From JBBROS01 sp965260935 (GTDB lineage Bacteria > Pseudomonadota > Alphaproteobacteria > Acetobacterales > Acetobacteraceae), in NCBI GenBank assembly GCA_965260935.1, contig OZ253374.1, positions 2,046,001-2,110,000 on the forward strand: a stretch of 64,000 bases of DNA, in the 5' to 3' direction. The notes under the pieces were generated by a model. It made no database searches. It saw only the letters and a list, made by a program, of their open reading frames with translations, and was not told the origin of the DNA. Shown piece by piece: positions 41,086 through 51,197 of the stretch; within the stretch, counting starts at the first letter, position 1; the number at the start of each line of letters is the position of its first letter. A program made the position numbers and the translations under genes.

Positions 41086-42960
41086 TCACGCCACCAGCGG
41101 CGCGCGTTCCGCCGCCGCCCGTGCCCAATTCGCCCCGGCGTCCTCCTCGAACAGCTCGGCCAGCTTCTTCATCACCGTGCCGCCCAGCTCCTCGGCGTCG
41201 ACGATCGTCACTGCGCGGCGGTAGTACCGCGTCACGTCATGCCCGATGCCGATGGCGATCAGCTCGACCTGGTTGCGGCTCTCGATTTCGTGGATCACCT
41301 GCCGCAAGTGCCGTTCCAGGTAATTGCCCGGGTTGACCGACAGCGTGCTGTCGTCCACCGGCGCCCCGTCGCTGATGACCATCAGGATGCGCCGATGCTC
41401 CGGACGGCCGGTCAGGCGGCGGTAGGCCCAGAGCAGCGCCTCGCCGTCGATGTTCTCCTTCAGCAATCCCTCACGCAGCATTAGGCCCAGATTCTTGCGC
41501 GCCCGGCGCCAGGGCGCGTCGGCTGCCTTGTAGACGATATGCCGGAGGTCGTTGAGCCGCCCCGGGTTCCTGGGCTTGCCGTCCTGCACCCATCGCTCGC
41601 GGCTTTGCCCGCCTTTCCAGGCCCTGGTCGTGAAGCCCAGCACCTCGACCTTGACCGCGCACCGCTCCAGCGTTCGCGCCAGGATGTCGCCGCACATTGC
41701 CGCCACCGTGATCGGGCGTCCCCTCATGCTGCCCGAATTGTCGATCAGCAGCGTGACGACGGTGTCGCGGAAATCCGTTTCCCGCTCGCGCTTGTAGGAC
41801 AGGCTCAGCAACGGGTTGACGATCACGCGAGCCAAGCGCCCGGCGTCGAGCATCCCCTCCTCGAGATCGAACTCCCAGGCCCGCTGCTGCTGCGCCATCA
41901 GCCGGCGTTGCAGGCGGTTGGCCAGCTTGCTGACCACGCCTTGCAAGTGCTGCAACTGCTGGTCGAGCTGCTGGCGAAGCCGGGTCAACTCGTCCGGGTC
42001 GCATAGTTCTTCGGCCGAGGTTTCCTCGTCGTTGTGCCGGGAATAGGCGCGGTAGGTTTGCGGGTCGTCGGAGGGCGGCTTGTCGCGGTGCTGCTGTGGG
42101 CCGCCGGGGCGGTCGTCGCCTTCCGCGGCTGCGGCCTCCTCTTCGGTCTCCTCGCCGCCTTCCTGCTCGCTCGCCTCGCCTTCCGTCTCCTCCGGCTGTG
42201 CGCCGAGCATACTTTCGGAGTCGGACTGGCTGTCCCCCTCGCTCTGTTCCGCGTTGTCCTGCGCGCCGGCCTGTTCGCCGCCGTCCTCGCTCTCGTCCGT
42301 TTGCTCGTCCGGCTCGGCTTCCACCTCGGCCTCGGCCAGATCGAGCGCGGCCAGCAGGCGGCGGGCGGCACGGGTGAACTGCGCCTGGTCGGCTTGGGCG
42401 GTTGCCATCTCCACCAGGGCCTGCTCGGCGCTTTCTCCGAGCGTGCCGCGCCAGGTGTCCAGGATTTTCTGCGCCGCTGCCGGGGCTGGCTGGCCTGACA
42501 TCCGTTCCCGCGCGAGCAGGCTCAGGGCCGCGGGCAGGGGCAGTTGGTCCTTCCGCGTCATGCGGTCGAACCCTTCCGCCTCGCATTCCTCGTTGAGGCG
42601 GGCGTGCAGGTTCGCCGCGACGCCGCTCATGTGCTGCGCGCCGACCACTTCCACCCGCGCCTGCTCCAGCGCGTCGTAAACGTCCTTGGCTTCCCGCCGA
42701 CCGGGGCTTCGTGCCGCGTGGACGGTGTCGTCGTGGTGCCGCAGCCGCAGCGCCACGCTGTCGGCCGCCCCGCGCAGCTTCGCCATCTCATTCGCCGGCA
42801 AGGCCCGCGTGGGCAACGGAAGCCGCGCCCGCTTGCCGACGAGGCCGCTCGGGCCGGGCTGGTAGGCGACCTGCACGTCGGGCTGCTGCGCGATGGCCCG
42901 CAGCGCGCCGGCGGTTGCCCGCTTGAAGTCCTCGGTGCGATTGTCCTTGCTGCCGCTCAT
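41086..42960 (-). CDS. cobT: Cobaltochelatase subunit CobT
   Basis: 624 residues. Helical N-terminal region, a long Glu/Asp/Gln-rich central segment (about residues 220-310), and a C-terminal von Willebrand A domain with the MIDAS motif DNSGSM at 407-412, GFTTRAW and VISDGAP. With CobS (AAA+) it forms the ring that drives CobN to insert cobalt into hydrogenobyrinic acid diamide in aerobic B12 synthesis. Ten bases after cobS; CobN is not in the window. Confidence 0.95.
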   Translation of the reverse strand: MSGSKDNRTEDFKRATAGALRAIAQQPDVQVAYQPGPSGLVGKRARLPLPTRALPANEMAKLRGAADSVALRLRHHDDTVHAARSPGRREAKDVYDALEQARVEVVGAQHMSGVAANLHARLNEECEAEGFDRMTRKDQLPLPAALSLLARERMSGQPAPAAAQKILDTWRGTLGESAEQALVEMATAQADQAQFTRAARRLLAALDLAEAEVEAEPDEQTDESEDGGEQAGAQDNAEQSEGDSQSDSESMLGAQPEETEGEASEQEGGEETEEEAAAAEGDDRPGGPQQHRDKPPSDDPQTYRAYSRHNDEETSAEELCDPDELTRLRQQLDQQLQHLQGVVSKLANRLQRRLMAQQQRAWEFDLEEGMLDAGRLARVIVNPLLSLSYKRERETDFRDTVVTLLIDNSGSMRGRPITVAAMCGDILARTLERCAVKVEVLGFTTRAWKGGQSRERWVQDGKPRNPGRLNDLRHIVYKAADAPWRRARKNLGLMLREGLLKENIDGEALLWAYRRLTGRPEHRRILMVISDGAPVDDSTLSVNPGNYLERHLRQVIHEIESRNQVELIAIGIGHDVTRYYRRAVTIVDAEELGGTVMKKLAELFEEDAGANWARAAAERAPLVA

Positions 42961-42970
42961 GCCTTGACCG

Positions 42971-43990
42971 TCAAAGCCCCTTGCGCGCGGGCAGGAGCCC
43001 GGTCGGCAGGTCTTCGTTGAAGCAGCGCTGGTAGTACTCTGCCACGGTGCTGCGCTCCGCCTCGTCGCACTTGTTGAGGAACGTCATGCGGAACGCGAAG
43101 CCGACGTCGCCGAAGATGCGGGCGTTGTCGGCCCAGGTCATGACGGTGCGGGGCGACATCACGGTGCTGATGTCGCCATTGATGAATCCGGCCCGCGTCA
43201 GGTCGGCCAGGGCGACCATGCTTTCCACCTGCTTGCGCGTCGCCTTGTCGGCGGCGGTTGTGCCCAGCTTGGCCAGGACAATGGCGGTTTCCTGGGCGTG
43301 CGGCAGGTAGTTCAGGGTGGCGACGATGTTCCAGCGGTCCATCTGGCCTTGGTTGATCTGCTGCGTGCCATGATACAGCCCGGTCGTGTCGCCAAGTCCC
43401 ACCGTGTTGGCGGTCGCGAACAGGCGGAAGCTCGGGTGCGGGCGGATGACCCGGTTCTGGTCCAGCAGTGTCAGACGGCCTTCGACTTCCAGCACGCGCT
43501 GAATGACGAACATCACGTCCGGGCGGCCGGCATCGTACTCGTCGAATACCAGCGCGCACGGGTGCTGCAACGCCCAAGGCAGGATGCCCTCGCGGAACTC
43601 CGTGACCTGCTTGCCGTCCTTCAGGACGATGGCGTCCTTGCCGATCAGGTCGATGCGGCTGATGTGGCTGTCGAGGTTGACCCGGATGCAGGGCCAGTTC
43701 AGCCGGGCCGCGACTTGCTCGATGTGCGTCGACTTGCCGGTACCGTGATAACCCTGGATCAGCACCCGCCGGTTGAACGCGAACCCGGCCACGATGGCCG
43801 TCGTCGTTTCGCGGTCGAACTTGTAGGTGTCATCGAGTTCCGGGACATGCTCCGTCCGTATCGAGAAGGCCGGCGCCTGCATGTCCGAGTCGATGCCGAA
43901 CGCCTCTCGCGCACTCACCATCGTATCGGGGGCGTTGATCGCCGATGTCGGCGTGGAGCGTGTATCGGCCAGGGCAGCGATGTTGTTCAT
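42971..43990 (-). CDS. cobS: Cobaltochelatase AAA+ subunit CobS
   Basis: 339 residues from ATG 43990. Walker A GYHGTGKST at 80-88, Walker B region ALVFDEYDAG, sensor FRLFATANTVGLGD and the CobS-typical YHGTQQINQGQMDRWN. MoxR-like AAA+ ATPase partner of CobT. Confidence 0.96.
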   Translation of the reverse strand: MNNIAALADTRSTPTSAINAPDTMVSAREAFGIDSDMQAPAFSIRTEHVPELDDTYKFDRETTTAIVAGFAFNRRVLIQGYHGTGKSTHIEQVAARLNWPCIRVNLDSHISRIDLIGKDAIVLKDGKQVTEFREGILPWALQHPCALVFDEYDAGRPDVMFVIQRVLEVEGRLTLLDQNRVIRPHPSFRLFATANTVGLGDTTGLYHGTQQINQGQMDRWNIVATLNYLPHAQETAIVLAKLGTTAADKATRKQVESMVALADLTRAGFINGDISTVMSPRTVMTWADNARIFGDVGFAFRMTFLNKCDEAERSTVAEYYQRCFNEDLPTGLLPARKGL

Positions 43991-44058
43991 GAGCCTCGAT
44001 TGTCCTGTGTCTGGCCCCGTGTGGGGCAGGGTCGGCAGCCTCGCTCCGGTCAGTGGCC

Positions 44059-44664
44059 CTAACCGGCCGCCGCTGCCATCCTCGGCATGTCCGTTAGATA
44101 ATGCCGTATTGCAGCATACGCGAGGTTTATCGACTTCAAACGTTCCTCGGCGCGGCGGTCGCCGCCGTTCGCATCGGGATGGTGCTTCTTCGCCAGTTCC
44201 TTGTAGCGCGTTTTCACCACGTCGAGCGACACCGGCCACTCGAGCCCTAAAGTCTGCATCGGTTCCCGGAGTTGCGCCGGCGGCGCCGCTTTTGCTCGGG
44301 CGTCGGCTCCGTCCCGGTTCACGCGCCCGGCCGCGAGCAGGTGCAGCGGATCGCGCAGGCGCGTTTCGTCGAACACCGGCTTGCCGCCGGCACCCAACGG
44401 CCAGGTCGGGCGCTGCCAGCCGGTGTCCGCCCGTGTCTGCGCCTCGATCTGACCCGGCGTCATGCCTTTGTAGAAGTCCCACGACGCGTTGTAGGCGCGC
44501 ACGTGTTCAAGGCAGAACCAGTGATACTCGTTCAGCGAGTTGCGGGATTTCGGCGCCCGGTACGCCCCTTCGGCCGCGCAGCCGGGGCTGTCGCAGATGC
44601 GTCCCGGCGTCGCGGCCGGGTCGGGCGCATAGGCCCGGGCGCGGGTGGTGCGTCGGGTCGTCAT
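44059..44664 (-). CDS. J-domain protein with N-terminal Cys motif
   Basis: 201 residues. A C-terminal J domain (VSLDVVKTRYKELAKKHHPD ANGGD, HPD present, about residues 140-195) is preceded by a region with CDSPGC, WFCLEHVRAYN and WDFYKGMT that is conserved beside cobS in alphaproteobacteria. Probably a co-chaperone for DnaK, possibly in cobaltochelatase assembly because it lies 68 bases upstream of cobS on the same strand. Confidence 0.85.
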   Translation of the reverse strand: MTTRRTTRARAYAPDPAATPGRICDSPGCAAEGAYRAPKSRNSLNEYHWFCLEHVRAYNASWDFYKGMTPGQIEAQTRADTGWQRPTWPLGAGGKPVFDETRLRDPLHLLAAGRVNRDGADARAKAAPPAQLREPMQTLGLEWPVSLDVVKTRYKELAKKHHPDANGGDRRAEERLKSINLAYAAIRHYLTDMPRMAAAAG

Positions 44665-44809
44665 GGTTCTCTCTTATGTGCGCTGAACGGTTTGCCCGGC
44701 AAGTGCCACGGAATGCCTTCGCACGCGCGCCTGCCGCCCGCTTATGCCCGGTTCGCAACGATTTCGCGATGCCATGGCCCTAAGCGGCGCGATCGGATAA
44801 ACACAAAAC

Positions 44810-45097
44810 ATGACCGACCGAGCCGCCCGCATCCGCACCGCCCTGTTGTCCGCCCTCTCGCCCACGCATGTCGAGGTGGCCGACGACAGCGCGCGCCATG
44901 CCGGCCATTCCGGCGCCGCGGCCGGCGGCCAGACGCATTACAACGTCCTCGTCGTCTCGCCTTTGTTCGAGGGCCAAAGCCGGGTTGCCCGCCACCGCCT
45001 CGTCAACCAGGCGCTGACGGTGGAATTCGGGTCCGGCCTGCACGCGCTGTCCCTGGTTCTCCGCACCCCGGCGGAGGCCGCTCAAGCGCCGGTATAG
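44810..45097 (+). CDS. bolA: BolA-family protein
   Basis: 95 residues. VEVADDSARHAGHSG, then THYNVLVVSPLFEGQSRVAR and RHRLVNQAL are the class II KH-like BolA fold with the conserved His that pairs with monothiol glutaredoxin [2Fe-2S]. Divergent from the J-domain gene and overlapping the convergent DUF2889 gene by 16 bases. Confidence 0.92.
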   Translation: MTDRAARIRTALLSALSPTHVEVADDSARHAGHSGAAAGGQTHYNVLVVSPLFEGQSRVARHRLVNQALTVEFGSGLHALSLVLRTPAEAAQAPV

Positions 45098-45654
45098 TGC
45101 TCGGGCCAGCTCCGCTGCACGACGGGGCTGTTTGGCGCGTAGGCGAGGCAGGTTCCCAGCAACGCCGGGCGCTCGGTGGCGGGCTGGGCGCTGGTTGACT
45201 GCGAATTCGGCGCCGTTTTCCGCTTGGCGCGGACGGCGTAAAGCGTTTGGAACGCCACCGTTCCCATCTGTCCCAGCAGTTCGCGCAGATGAGTGCACCC
45301 ATGCACGCCGCCGATCCGCTCGTTGGCCGCCTTGATGAACCCGCGCCCGACGCGCAGCCCGGCGAGCCGCTCGAAATTCGGCGCCGCTTGCGGGCAGATG
45401 TTGAAGGGCGAGAACTCGGTCGCGGCCTCGAACCGGGCGATCAGCATGTGCTCGTCCAGCGTCATCCGCGCCAGCATCCCATGCAGCGGCACGCCGGGCT
45501 CGATGGCGCCGCGGTCTTGGTTCGCGAACGCGTAGGTTTTGGTGTCGACCAAGTGGGCCTCGATGTCGAACAGTTCATCGGTGCGGCGATACCCGACGAT
45601 CTCGATCCGGCGCGTATGCAACGGCTCCCGTTCCACGGGTTCGCTGAGCGGCAT
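45082..45654 (-). CDS. DUF2889 domain protein
   Basis: 190 residues. RRIEIVGYRRTDELFDIEAH, LVDTKTYAF and HGMLARMTLDEHMLI with GGVHGCTHLRELLGQMGT identify DUF2889, a family of unknown function. GVHGCTH resembles a metal-binding patch. Confidence 0.88.
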   Translation of the reverse strand: MPLSEPVEREPLHTRRIEIVGYRRTDELFDIEAHLVDTKTYAFANQDRGAIEPGVPLHGMLARMTLDEHMLIARFEAATEFSPFNICPQAAPNFERLAGLRVGRGFIKAANERIGGVHGCTHLRELLGQMGTVAFQTLYAVRAKRKTAPNSQSTSAQPATERPALLGTCLAYAPNSPVVQRSWPEHYTGA

Positions 45655-45742
45655 GGGTTTGAACTCCGTTCCTGTCGTGCGCCGGGCTTGCGCATATCAG
45701 TTATGGACTTGGTGCGCCTGCTTGCGCGGGTCCAGTCCGGAG

Positions 45743-46726
45743 CTAGTCGACGAACCGCGCCAGCCGGACTGCCGTGTGCCCGCGGCTCGCCTTCAAGCTC
45801 GGCATCACCAGCAGGCAATCGTCGTGCGGGGTGCGGATTTCCTTCGCGCCGTCGAGCGCGATCAACGTGTTGCGCCGGGGCACGACATCGCCGCCCCGGT
45901 ATGGCTGCACGAAGGCGAACCCCGACGAGGCGGCCGTCACCGCCATCGTCACCTCCGCGCACCGGGGCGGCGGGTGATCGGCCAGCGGTTCCTCGGTCAG
46001 CCCGGTCCGCCGCAGCAGCGCATCGAGCGTCGCCTGCATCACCGTCACGGTGCCGGCTTCCCAATGCTGCCCCGCTTCCACCAGGCAGGCCGCCGCCCGC
46101 GTTTCTTCGTCGAGGAAGCGTGGGTAGTCGATCAGCCGCGGCCCGCTCTGGTGCCCGTGGTCCGCCACCACCAGCCCCGGCGTGCCGAGCGATTGGGCGA
46201 GCCTGCGTCCTTTCGCCGACGGCCCGCTCAGGATCAGCGGGTCCGAAGGCCACAGCATCGAATGCAGGTCGAGCAGCACATCGGCCCCGTCGATCACTGG
46301 GCGGATTTCCCGCGCCCGCGACAGTTCGGCGCTGGTCCGCGGGCCATCAAGGAGCGTCGGGTCCCAGACCCGGTTCAGATCCTCGTCGACGAACCGGGAG
46401 GCGGTGGGCCGCGCCGGGTCGAACCGGGCATAGGCGTCGAGGTTGGCGAACCCGACCGTCAGCCGCCCGCGCAACGGCTGCAAGCCGGCCCGCAGCAGCC
46501 GGTCCAGCACGATCGCGCCGCCGATCTCGTTGCCGTGCAGCAGCCCGATCAGCACCACATGCGGCCCCGGCCGGGGCGCCGCGGCGGTCATGAATCCCGG
46601 GATGCCGCTGTTGCCCGCGAGCCACGGCCCGAGATCCGGGGCTGCGACATGCACCGTGAAACGCGGGATGACGCCGGGGTTGTCGCGATCGGGGTCATGG
46701 GCGACGCCGGGGTCGATCCCCGTCAT
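45743..46726 (-). CDS. Succinylglutamate desuccinylase/aspartoacylase-family hydrolase
   Basis: 327 residues from ATG 46726; ATGs at 46762 and 46795 are in frame, and none has a good ribosome-binding site. M14-like zinc site: LLHGNEIGG (His and Glu ligands) and LLDLHSM (His ligand), with DEDLNRVWD between. FVQPYRGGDVVPRR lies in the C-terminal domain. It would cleave an N-acyl amino acid or similar amide; substrate unknown. Confidence 0.85.
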   Translation of the reverse strand: MTGIDPGVAHDPDRDNPGVIPRFTVHVAAPDLGPWLAGNSGIPGFMTAAAPRPGPHVVLIGLLHGNEIGGAIVLDRLLRAGLQPLRGRLTVGFANLDAYARFDPARPTASRFVDEDLNRVWDPTLLDGPRTSAELSRAREIRPVIDGADVLLDLHSMLWPSDPLILSGPSAKGRRLAQSLGTPGLVVADHGHQSGPRLIDYPRFLDEETRAAACLVEAGQHWEAGTVTVMQATLDALLRRTGLTEEPLADHPPPRCAEVTMAVTAASSGFAFVQPYRGGDVVPRRNTLIALDGAKEIRTPHDDCLLVMPSLKASRGHTAVRLARFVD

Positions 46727-46998
46727 CAGCGCGCGATTGGATTGGGTTCGGCCATGCCGCATACTTGCCCGACAAGCCGGATGCGGCAACACCATGCGCG
46801 TCGAGCCAGACCGCTAGAGCTTGTCAGGCGCATATGGAAGCGCTTAGCAGGCTATGGCTCTTTGTCTAGCAGGGTTGGCGGATTCCACCTATATCAGCCC
46901 GCGAAATGGCAACAGCGAGGCAACCCTGGGTGGGCAGACGTTCGGCTCCCAAGACACCGCCTTTGTTCCCGGGGCGACCTCCTGAGAGTGGGCGACGG

Positions 46999-48192
46999 AT
47001 GGCGCTGAACCCGCTTCACCGGCTTTGGCGCGCTTTCCCGCAGGAGCCGCGCCGCCGGCTGCTGCATCGCACGGCAGAGGCCATCGCGCCGCGCCCGGAT
47101 CGCCCCGCCCCGCCCCCCCGGCCCGGCCTCGTTGTCGGCGGCGAGCTTGGCCAGGCGTCCGGCCTTGGCGAGGGCGCGCGCATCCTGCTGCGTGGCCTCG
47201 ACAGCCTTGGCATCCCGAACTGGCCCGCGAATCCGCGCCGGCCGCCGCCCGCCGGCGTGCCGATCGTGCTCCATGCCAATCCTGCCGCCCTGCCGGCCGC
47301 CATGCTCCGCTTAGGCCGAACCATCCTCCGCGGCCGCCGCGTCATCGGCCTGTGGCCGTGGGAACTGCCCGTCGTTCCGCCTGCATGGCGCAGCGGGTTC
47401 GGCTTCGTGCACGAGGTTTGGGCCCCGTCGCAGTTCTCTGCCGCCGCCATCCGCCGGGCGATGCCGGCCGGCTTCGAATGCCCCGAGGTCCGGGTCGTGC
47501 CTTATCCGCTGGCTTGCCATCCGCCAACGCCCGCCGCCCTTGGCCGTGCCGAGCTCGGGTTGCCGGAGGCGGCCGTTGTCACCCTTGTCGCCTTCAATCT
47601 CGCCTCCAGCTTCGACCGCAAAAACCCTTTGGCCGCCATCGCCGCCCACCGCTTGGCGTTCGACGCCCGGGCGGACCGGGTCTTGCTGATCCGCGTCGGC
47701 AACCCGCACCATTTCCCGGCCGACTTCGCCCGTCTGCAAGCCGCGGCAGCCGATTTGCCGAACGTGATGATCGAGACCGCGACCCGCGCCAGGGATGAGG
47801 CGCACGCGGTCATGGCCGCGGCCGACATCGTCCTTTCCCTGCACCGGAGCGAGGGCTTCGGCCTCGTGCCCGCCGAGGCGATGCTGCTTGGCAAGGCCGT
47901 GGTGGCGACCGCGTGGTCGGGAACCGAGGACTTCCTCGACGACGGCTGGGCCGTCCGGGTTCCGGCAACCCTTGTGCCTGCCCGGGACTCCCGCGCCGTG
48001 TTCCAGGCCGAAGGCGCCGTCTGGGCCGAGCCGGACATCGAGGCCGCCGCCGCCTCGCTCGCGAAGCTTGCCGACGATCCGGGCGAACGCGAACACCTGG
48101 GCGCGGCGGCCCGGACCGCGGCCTGGACGCGGTTCGGGCCGGCCCCGCTCGCTGCCGCCATCAGCGGGTTCGGGCACCAGACCGCGACATGA
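46999..48192 (+). CDS. Glycosyltransferase, GT4-like
   Basis: 397 residues from ATG 46999. GELGQASGLGEGARILLRGL is an N-terminal donor/acceptor loop. RVIGLWPWELP and VHEVWAPSQFS follow. The C-terminal Rossmann half has LVAFNLASSFDRKNP, ADIVLSLHRSEGFGLVPAEA (the E-x7-E region of GT-B enzymes) and MLLGKAVVATAWSG. Likely builds a surface glycan. It overlaps the next glycosyltransferase by 4 bases. Confidence 0.88.
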   Translation: MALNPLHRLWRAFPQEPRRRLLHRTAEAIAPRPDRPAPPPRPGLVVGGELGQASGLGEGARILLRGLDSLGIPNWPANPRRPPPAGVPIVLHANPAALPAAMLRLGRTILRGRRVIGLWPWELPVVPPAWRSGFGFVHEVWAPSQFSAAAIRRAMPAGFECPEVRVVPYPLACHPPTPAALGRAELGLPEAAVVTLVAFNLASSFDRKNPLAAIAAHRLAFDARADRVLLIRVGNPHHFPADFARLQAAAADLPNVMIETATRARDEAHAVMAAADIVLSLHRSEGFGLVPAEAMLLGKAVVATAWSGTEDFLDDGWAVRVPATLVPARDSRAVFQAEGAVWAEPDIEAAAASLAKLADDPGEREHLGAAARTAAWTRFGPAPLAAAISGFGHQTAT

Positions 48193-49325
48193 GGGTGCTG
48201 ATCTGGCAATGGGGGCGGCGCGGCGCCGGACCGCTGGTCGCAGCCGCGATCGGCAGGGAGCTGGCCGCCATTCCCGGCGTGGAAACGCGCCTCTCGCTCT
48301 CCACCGCCGCCGAACTGCTCGGCCTGCCGGACGCGCCGCAGAACGATATCCCGATCCGCACCTACCAGGACCGCCGCGGCTTCGTGGCCCGGCTGCTCGC
48401 GACGCCTGCCCTGATCCCCAAGGTTGCCCGCGACATTCGCGCCGCCCGGATCGACGCCGCCCTGTGCGCCATGCCGGCCCCGCTCGATTTCATCATGGCC
48501 GGAGCGCTGCGCCGGGCTGGCGTGCCTTACGCGGTCGTGGTTCACGACGCGCAGCTTCATCCGGGCGACGCCTTCCCGTTGCAAATCCTGCTCCAGCGCA
48601 GCCTGCTGCGCCGCGCCCGCCTGCTGTTCGCGCTGAGCGAGCACGTCGCCGGGCAACTCCGCGCCCGCGGCCTGGGCTCCGGCCAGACGTTGGCGCGCGC
48701 CGCCCTGCCGCCTTTCGTTTTCGGCCCGTCCCCGCCGCCTGTCGGCGCCCACGGCGGACGCCTCCGCCTGCTCTCCTTCGGGCGGCTGCTGCCTTACAAG
48801 GGCCTCGACCTCCTGGCGGAGTCGGTCGAACAGCTCGGTCCGCGGGCGGAGTTCGAGCTTCGCGTCGTCGGCTCCGGCCCGGAAAGCCCGGTGCTCGACC
48901 GGCTTCGCGGGCTGCCGAACGTCACGGTCGAGAACCGTTGGGTGCCGGAACCGGAGCTCGGCGCACTGCTTGGCTGGGCCGACGCATTGGTTCTCACGCA
49001 CCGGGAGGCGAGCCAAAGCGGCGTCGCTGCCGCGGCCCTTGCCGCCCGGCGCTGGATCGTCGCGACCCGGGTCGGCGGCCTGGCCGAACAGCTTGGCGGC
49101 GAGAGCATGGCCCGGCTTTGCGCGCCCGAGCCGGGCAGCGTGGCCCAAGCCATCGCCGCACTTCCACGCCACGCCCCAGCGAGCGCTGCGAGCAACGCCG
49201 CGGGATGGCGACCGACCGCAGAGCTGATTGCCGGGGCGCTGCGTTCGTTGGCCGACCCGGAGCGGGGGCCGGCCTTCATGCCGCAACTCGTTCCAGAGTC
49301 CGCAACGCCGCCGAGCCGTTGGTAA
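48189..49325 (+). CDS. Glycosyltransferase, GT4-like
   Basis: 378 residues, ATG overlapping the previous stop (ATGA). GT-B features: MRVLIWQWGRRGAGPLVAAA, YAVVVHDAQLHPGD, LSFGRLLPYKGLDLLAE, VVGSGPE, and the C-terminal LGWADALVLTHREASQSGV followed by AALAARRWIVATRVGG. The two enzymes probably add consecutive sugars to the same product. Confidence 0.88.
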   Translation: MRVLIWQWGRRGAGPLVAAAIGRELAAIPGVETRLSLSTAAELLGLPDAPQNDIPIRTYQDRRGFVARLLATPALIPKVARDIRAARIDAALCAMPAPLDFIMAGALRRAGVPYAVVVHDAQLHPGDAFPLQILLQRSLLRRARLLFALSEHVAGQLRARGLGSGQTLARAALPPFVFGPSPPPVGAHGGRLRLLSFGRLLPYKGLDLLAESVEQLGPRAEFELRVVGSGPESPVLDRLRGLPNVTVENRWVPEPELGALLGWADALVLTHREASQSGVAAAALAARRWIVATRVGGLAEQLGGESMARLCAPEPGSVAQAIAALPRHAPASAASNAAGWRPTAELIAGALRSLADPERGPAFMPQLVPESATPPSRW

Positions 49326-49392
49326 TGCGTTTGCCTACCGCCAGCATTTAGATGAATCGGCTTCGATCCTTGCAACCGTCTGTATCCGCCAG

Positions 49393-50562
49393 TCAGAACA
49401 TCGACAACTGCCCGGCCGCCGCTGCCGGACGGCGGAAGCGGCTCGCGTCCAGCGTTTCCCGCCCGCCGAATCCCAACGCCCGTTGCGCGCGGCCGAACCG
49501 CGCCCGCAACAGGTCCGCGTAGGCGCCTTCGCCCTTGAACCGCTGTCCGAACCGGCTGTCGTTCAACTGCCCGGCCCGCGTCTGCCGGATCAGCGACAGC
49601 ACCCGCCGCGCCCGGTCCGGCACATGGGTCTGCAGCCAGGCTGCGAACATGTCGCGCAACTCGAGCGGCAGGCGCAACAGGACGTAGCCGGCGTGGCGTG
49701 CGCCGTGGCGATGCGCCGCCTCCAGGATGCGTTCCAATTCCGCGTCGTTCAGCCCGGGGATCATCGGCGCGGCCAGCACCCCTGTCGGCACCCCCGCTGC
49801 CGTCAGCGCCGCGATCGCCTGCAGCCGCCGGGCGGGCGTGCTCGCCCGGGGTTCCATGATCCGAGCCAGCGCCGGGTCAAGCGTCGTGACCGACAGCCAA
49901 ACGCGGACGAGGCCCTCGCCCGCCATCCGTTGCAGGACATCGGCGTCGCGCAGCACGTTGGCCGACTTGGTGACGATGCTCACCGGATGGCGGTACTGCT
50001 CCAGAACCTCCAGCACCGCGCGGGTGAGCCGCATGGTCCGCTCGGCCGGCTGATACGGGTCGGTGTTCGATCCCAGAGTCAAGGTTCGCGGTTCGTAGCG
50101 CGGGTTCGACAGCTCCCGCTCAAGCAGCGCCGCCACGTTTGGCTTGAACACGATCCGCGTTTCGAAGTCGAGCCCGGGGGAATAGCCCAGGTAGGCATGG
50201 CTCGGGCGGGCGTAGCAGTAGACGCAGCCGTGCTCGCAGCCCCGGTAGGGGTTCACCGCCCGGTCGAACCCGAGGTCGGGGCTTTCGTTCCAACTGATCG
50301 CCGAGCGCGAGCCGTCCCGCACCAGGACCGTTTCCGCCGCTGGCAGCGCCTCGGCTTGCCCGACCAGGAACGACCAGCCGTCATCGATGCCGGCGGCGCT
50401 CTGACGATCAAAGCGGGACGCCGGGTTGGTGACCGCGCCTCGCCCGCGGCGTGCCTGGCTTGGCAGCCGGGTCTCGGGCGCTTGGTCCGCACGGTCCGCC
50501 AGGCTGGCGGCGGCCAAGGCGTCATGGTCAGGCTCGATAAAGGCGTGCGATCCGTATGGCAC
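49393..50562 (-). CDS. PA0069-family radical SAM protein
   Basis: 389 residues. The cluster-binding cysteines are Cys109, Cys113 and Cys116 in YRGCEHGCVYCYAR, and the family-typical NPYRGCEHGC and LGSNTDPYQPAE are present. The SPL/Elp3-like barrel continues with VSIVTKSANVLRDADVL. Function of the family is unknown; similarity to spore photoproduct lyase is limited to the core. Confidence 0.92.
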   Translation of the reverse strand: MPYGSHAFIEPDHDALAAASLADRADQAPETRLPSQARRGRGAVTNPASRFDRQSAAGIDDGWSFLVGQAEALPAAETVLVRDGSRSAISWNESPDLGFDRAVNPYRGCEHGCVYCYARPSHAYLGYSPGLDFETRIVFKPNVAALLERELSNPRYEPRTLTLGSNTDPYQPAERTMRLTRAVLEVLEQYRHPVSIVTKSANVLRDADVLQRMAGEGLVRVWLSVTTLDPALARIMEPRASTPARRLQAIAALTAAGVPTGVLAAPMIPGLNDAELERILEAAHRHGARHAGYVLLRLPLELRDMFAAWLQTHVPDRARRVLSLIRQTRAGQLNDSRFGQRFKGEGAYADLLRARFGRAQRALGFGGRETLDASRFRRPAAAAGQLSMF

Positions 50563-50637
50563 CGCTGCGTTCCTTGTCTGTTCCTTGCCAGACGGTGCAG
50601 GCGATTTTCCGAGCCGTCAAGAACCTTTCGTGAACGT

Positions 50638-51183
<546 letters not shown>

Positions 51184-51197
51184 GATGGACCACTCCC

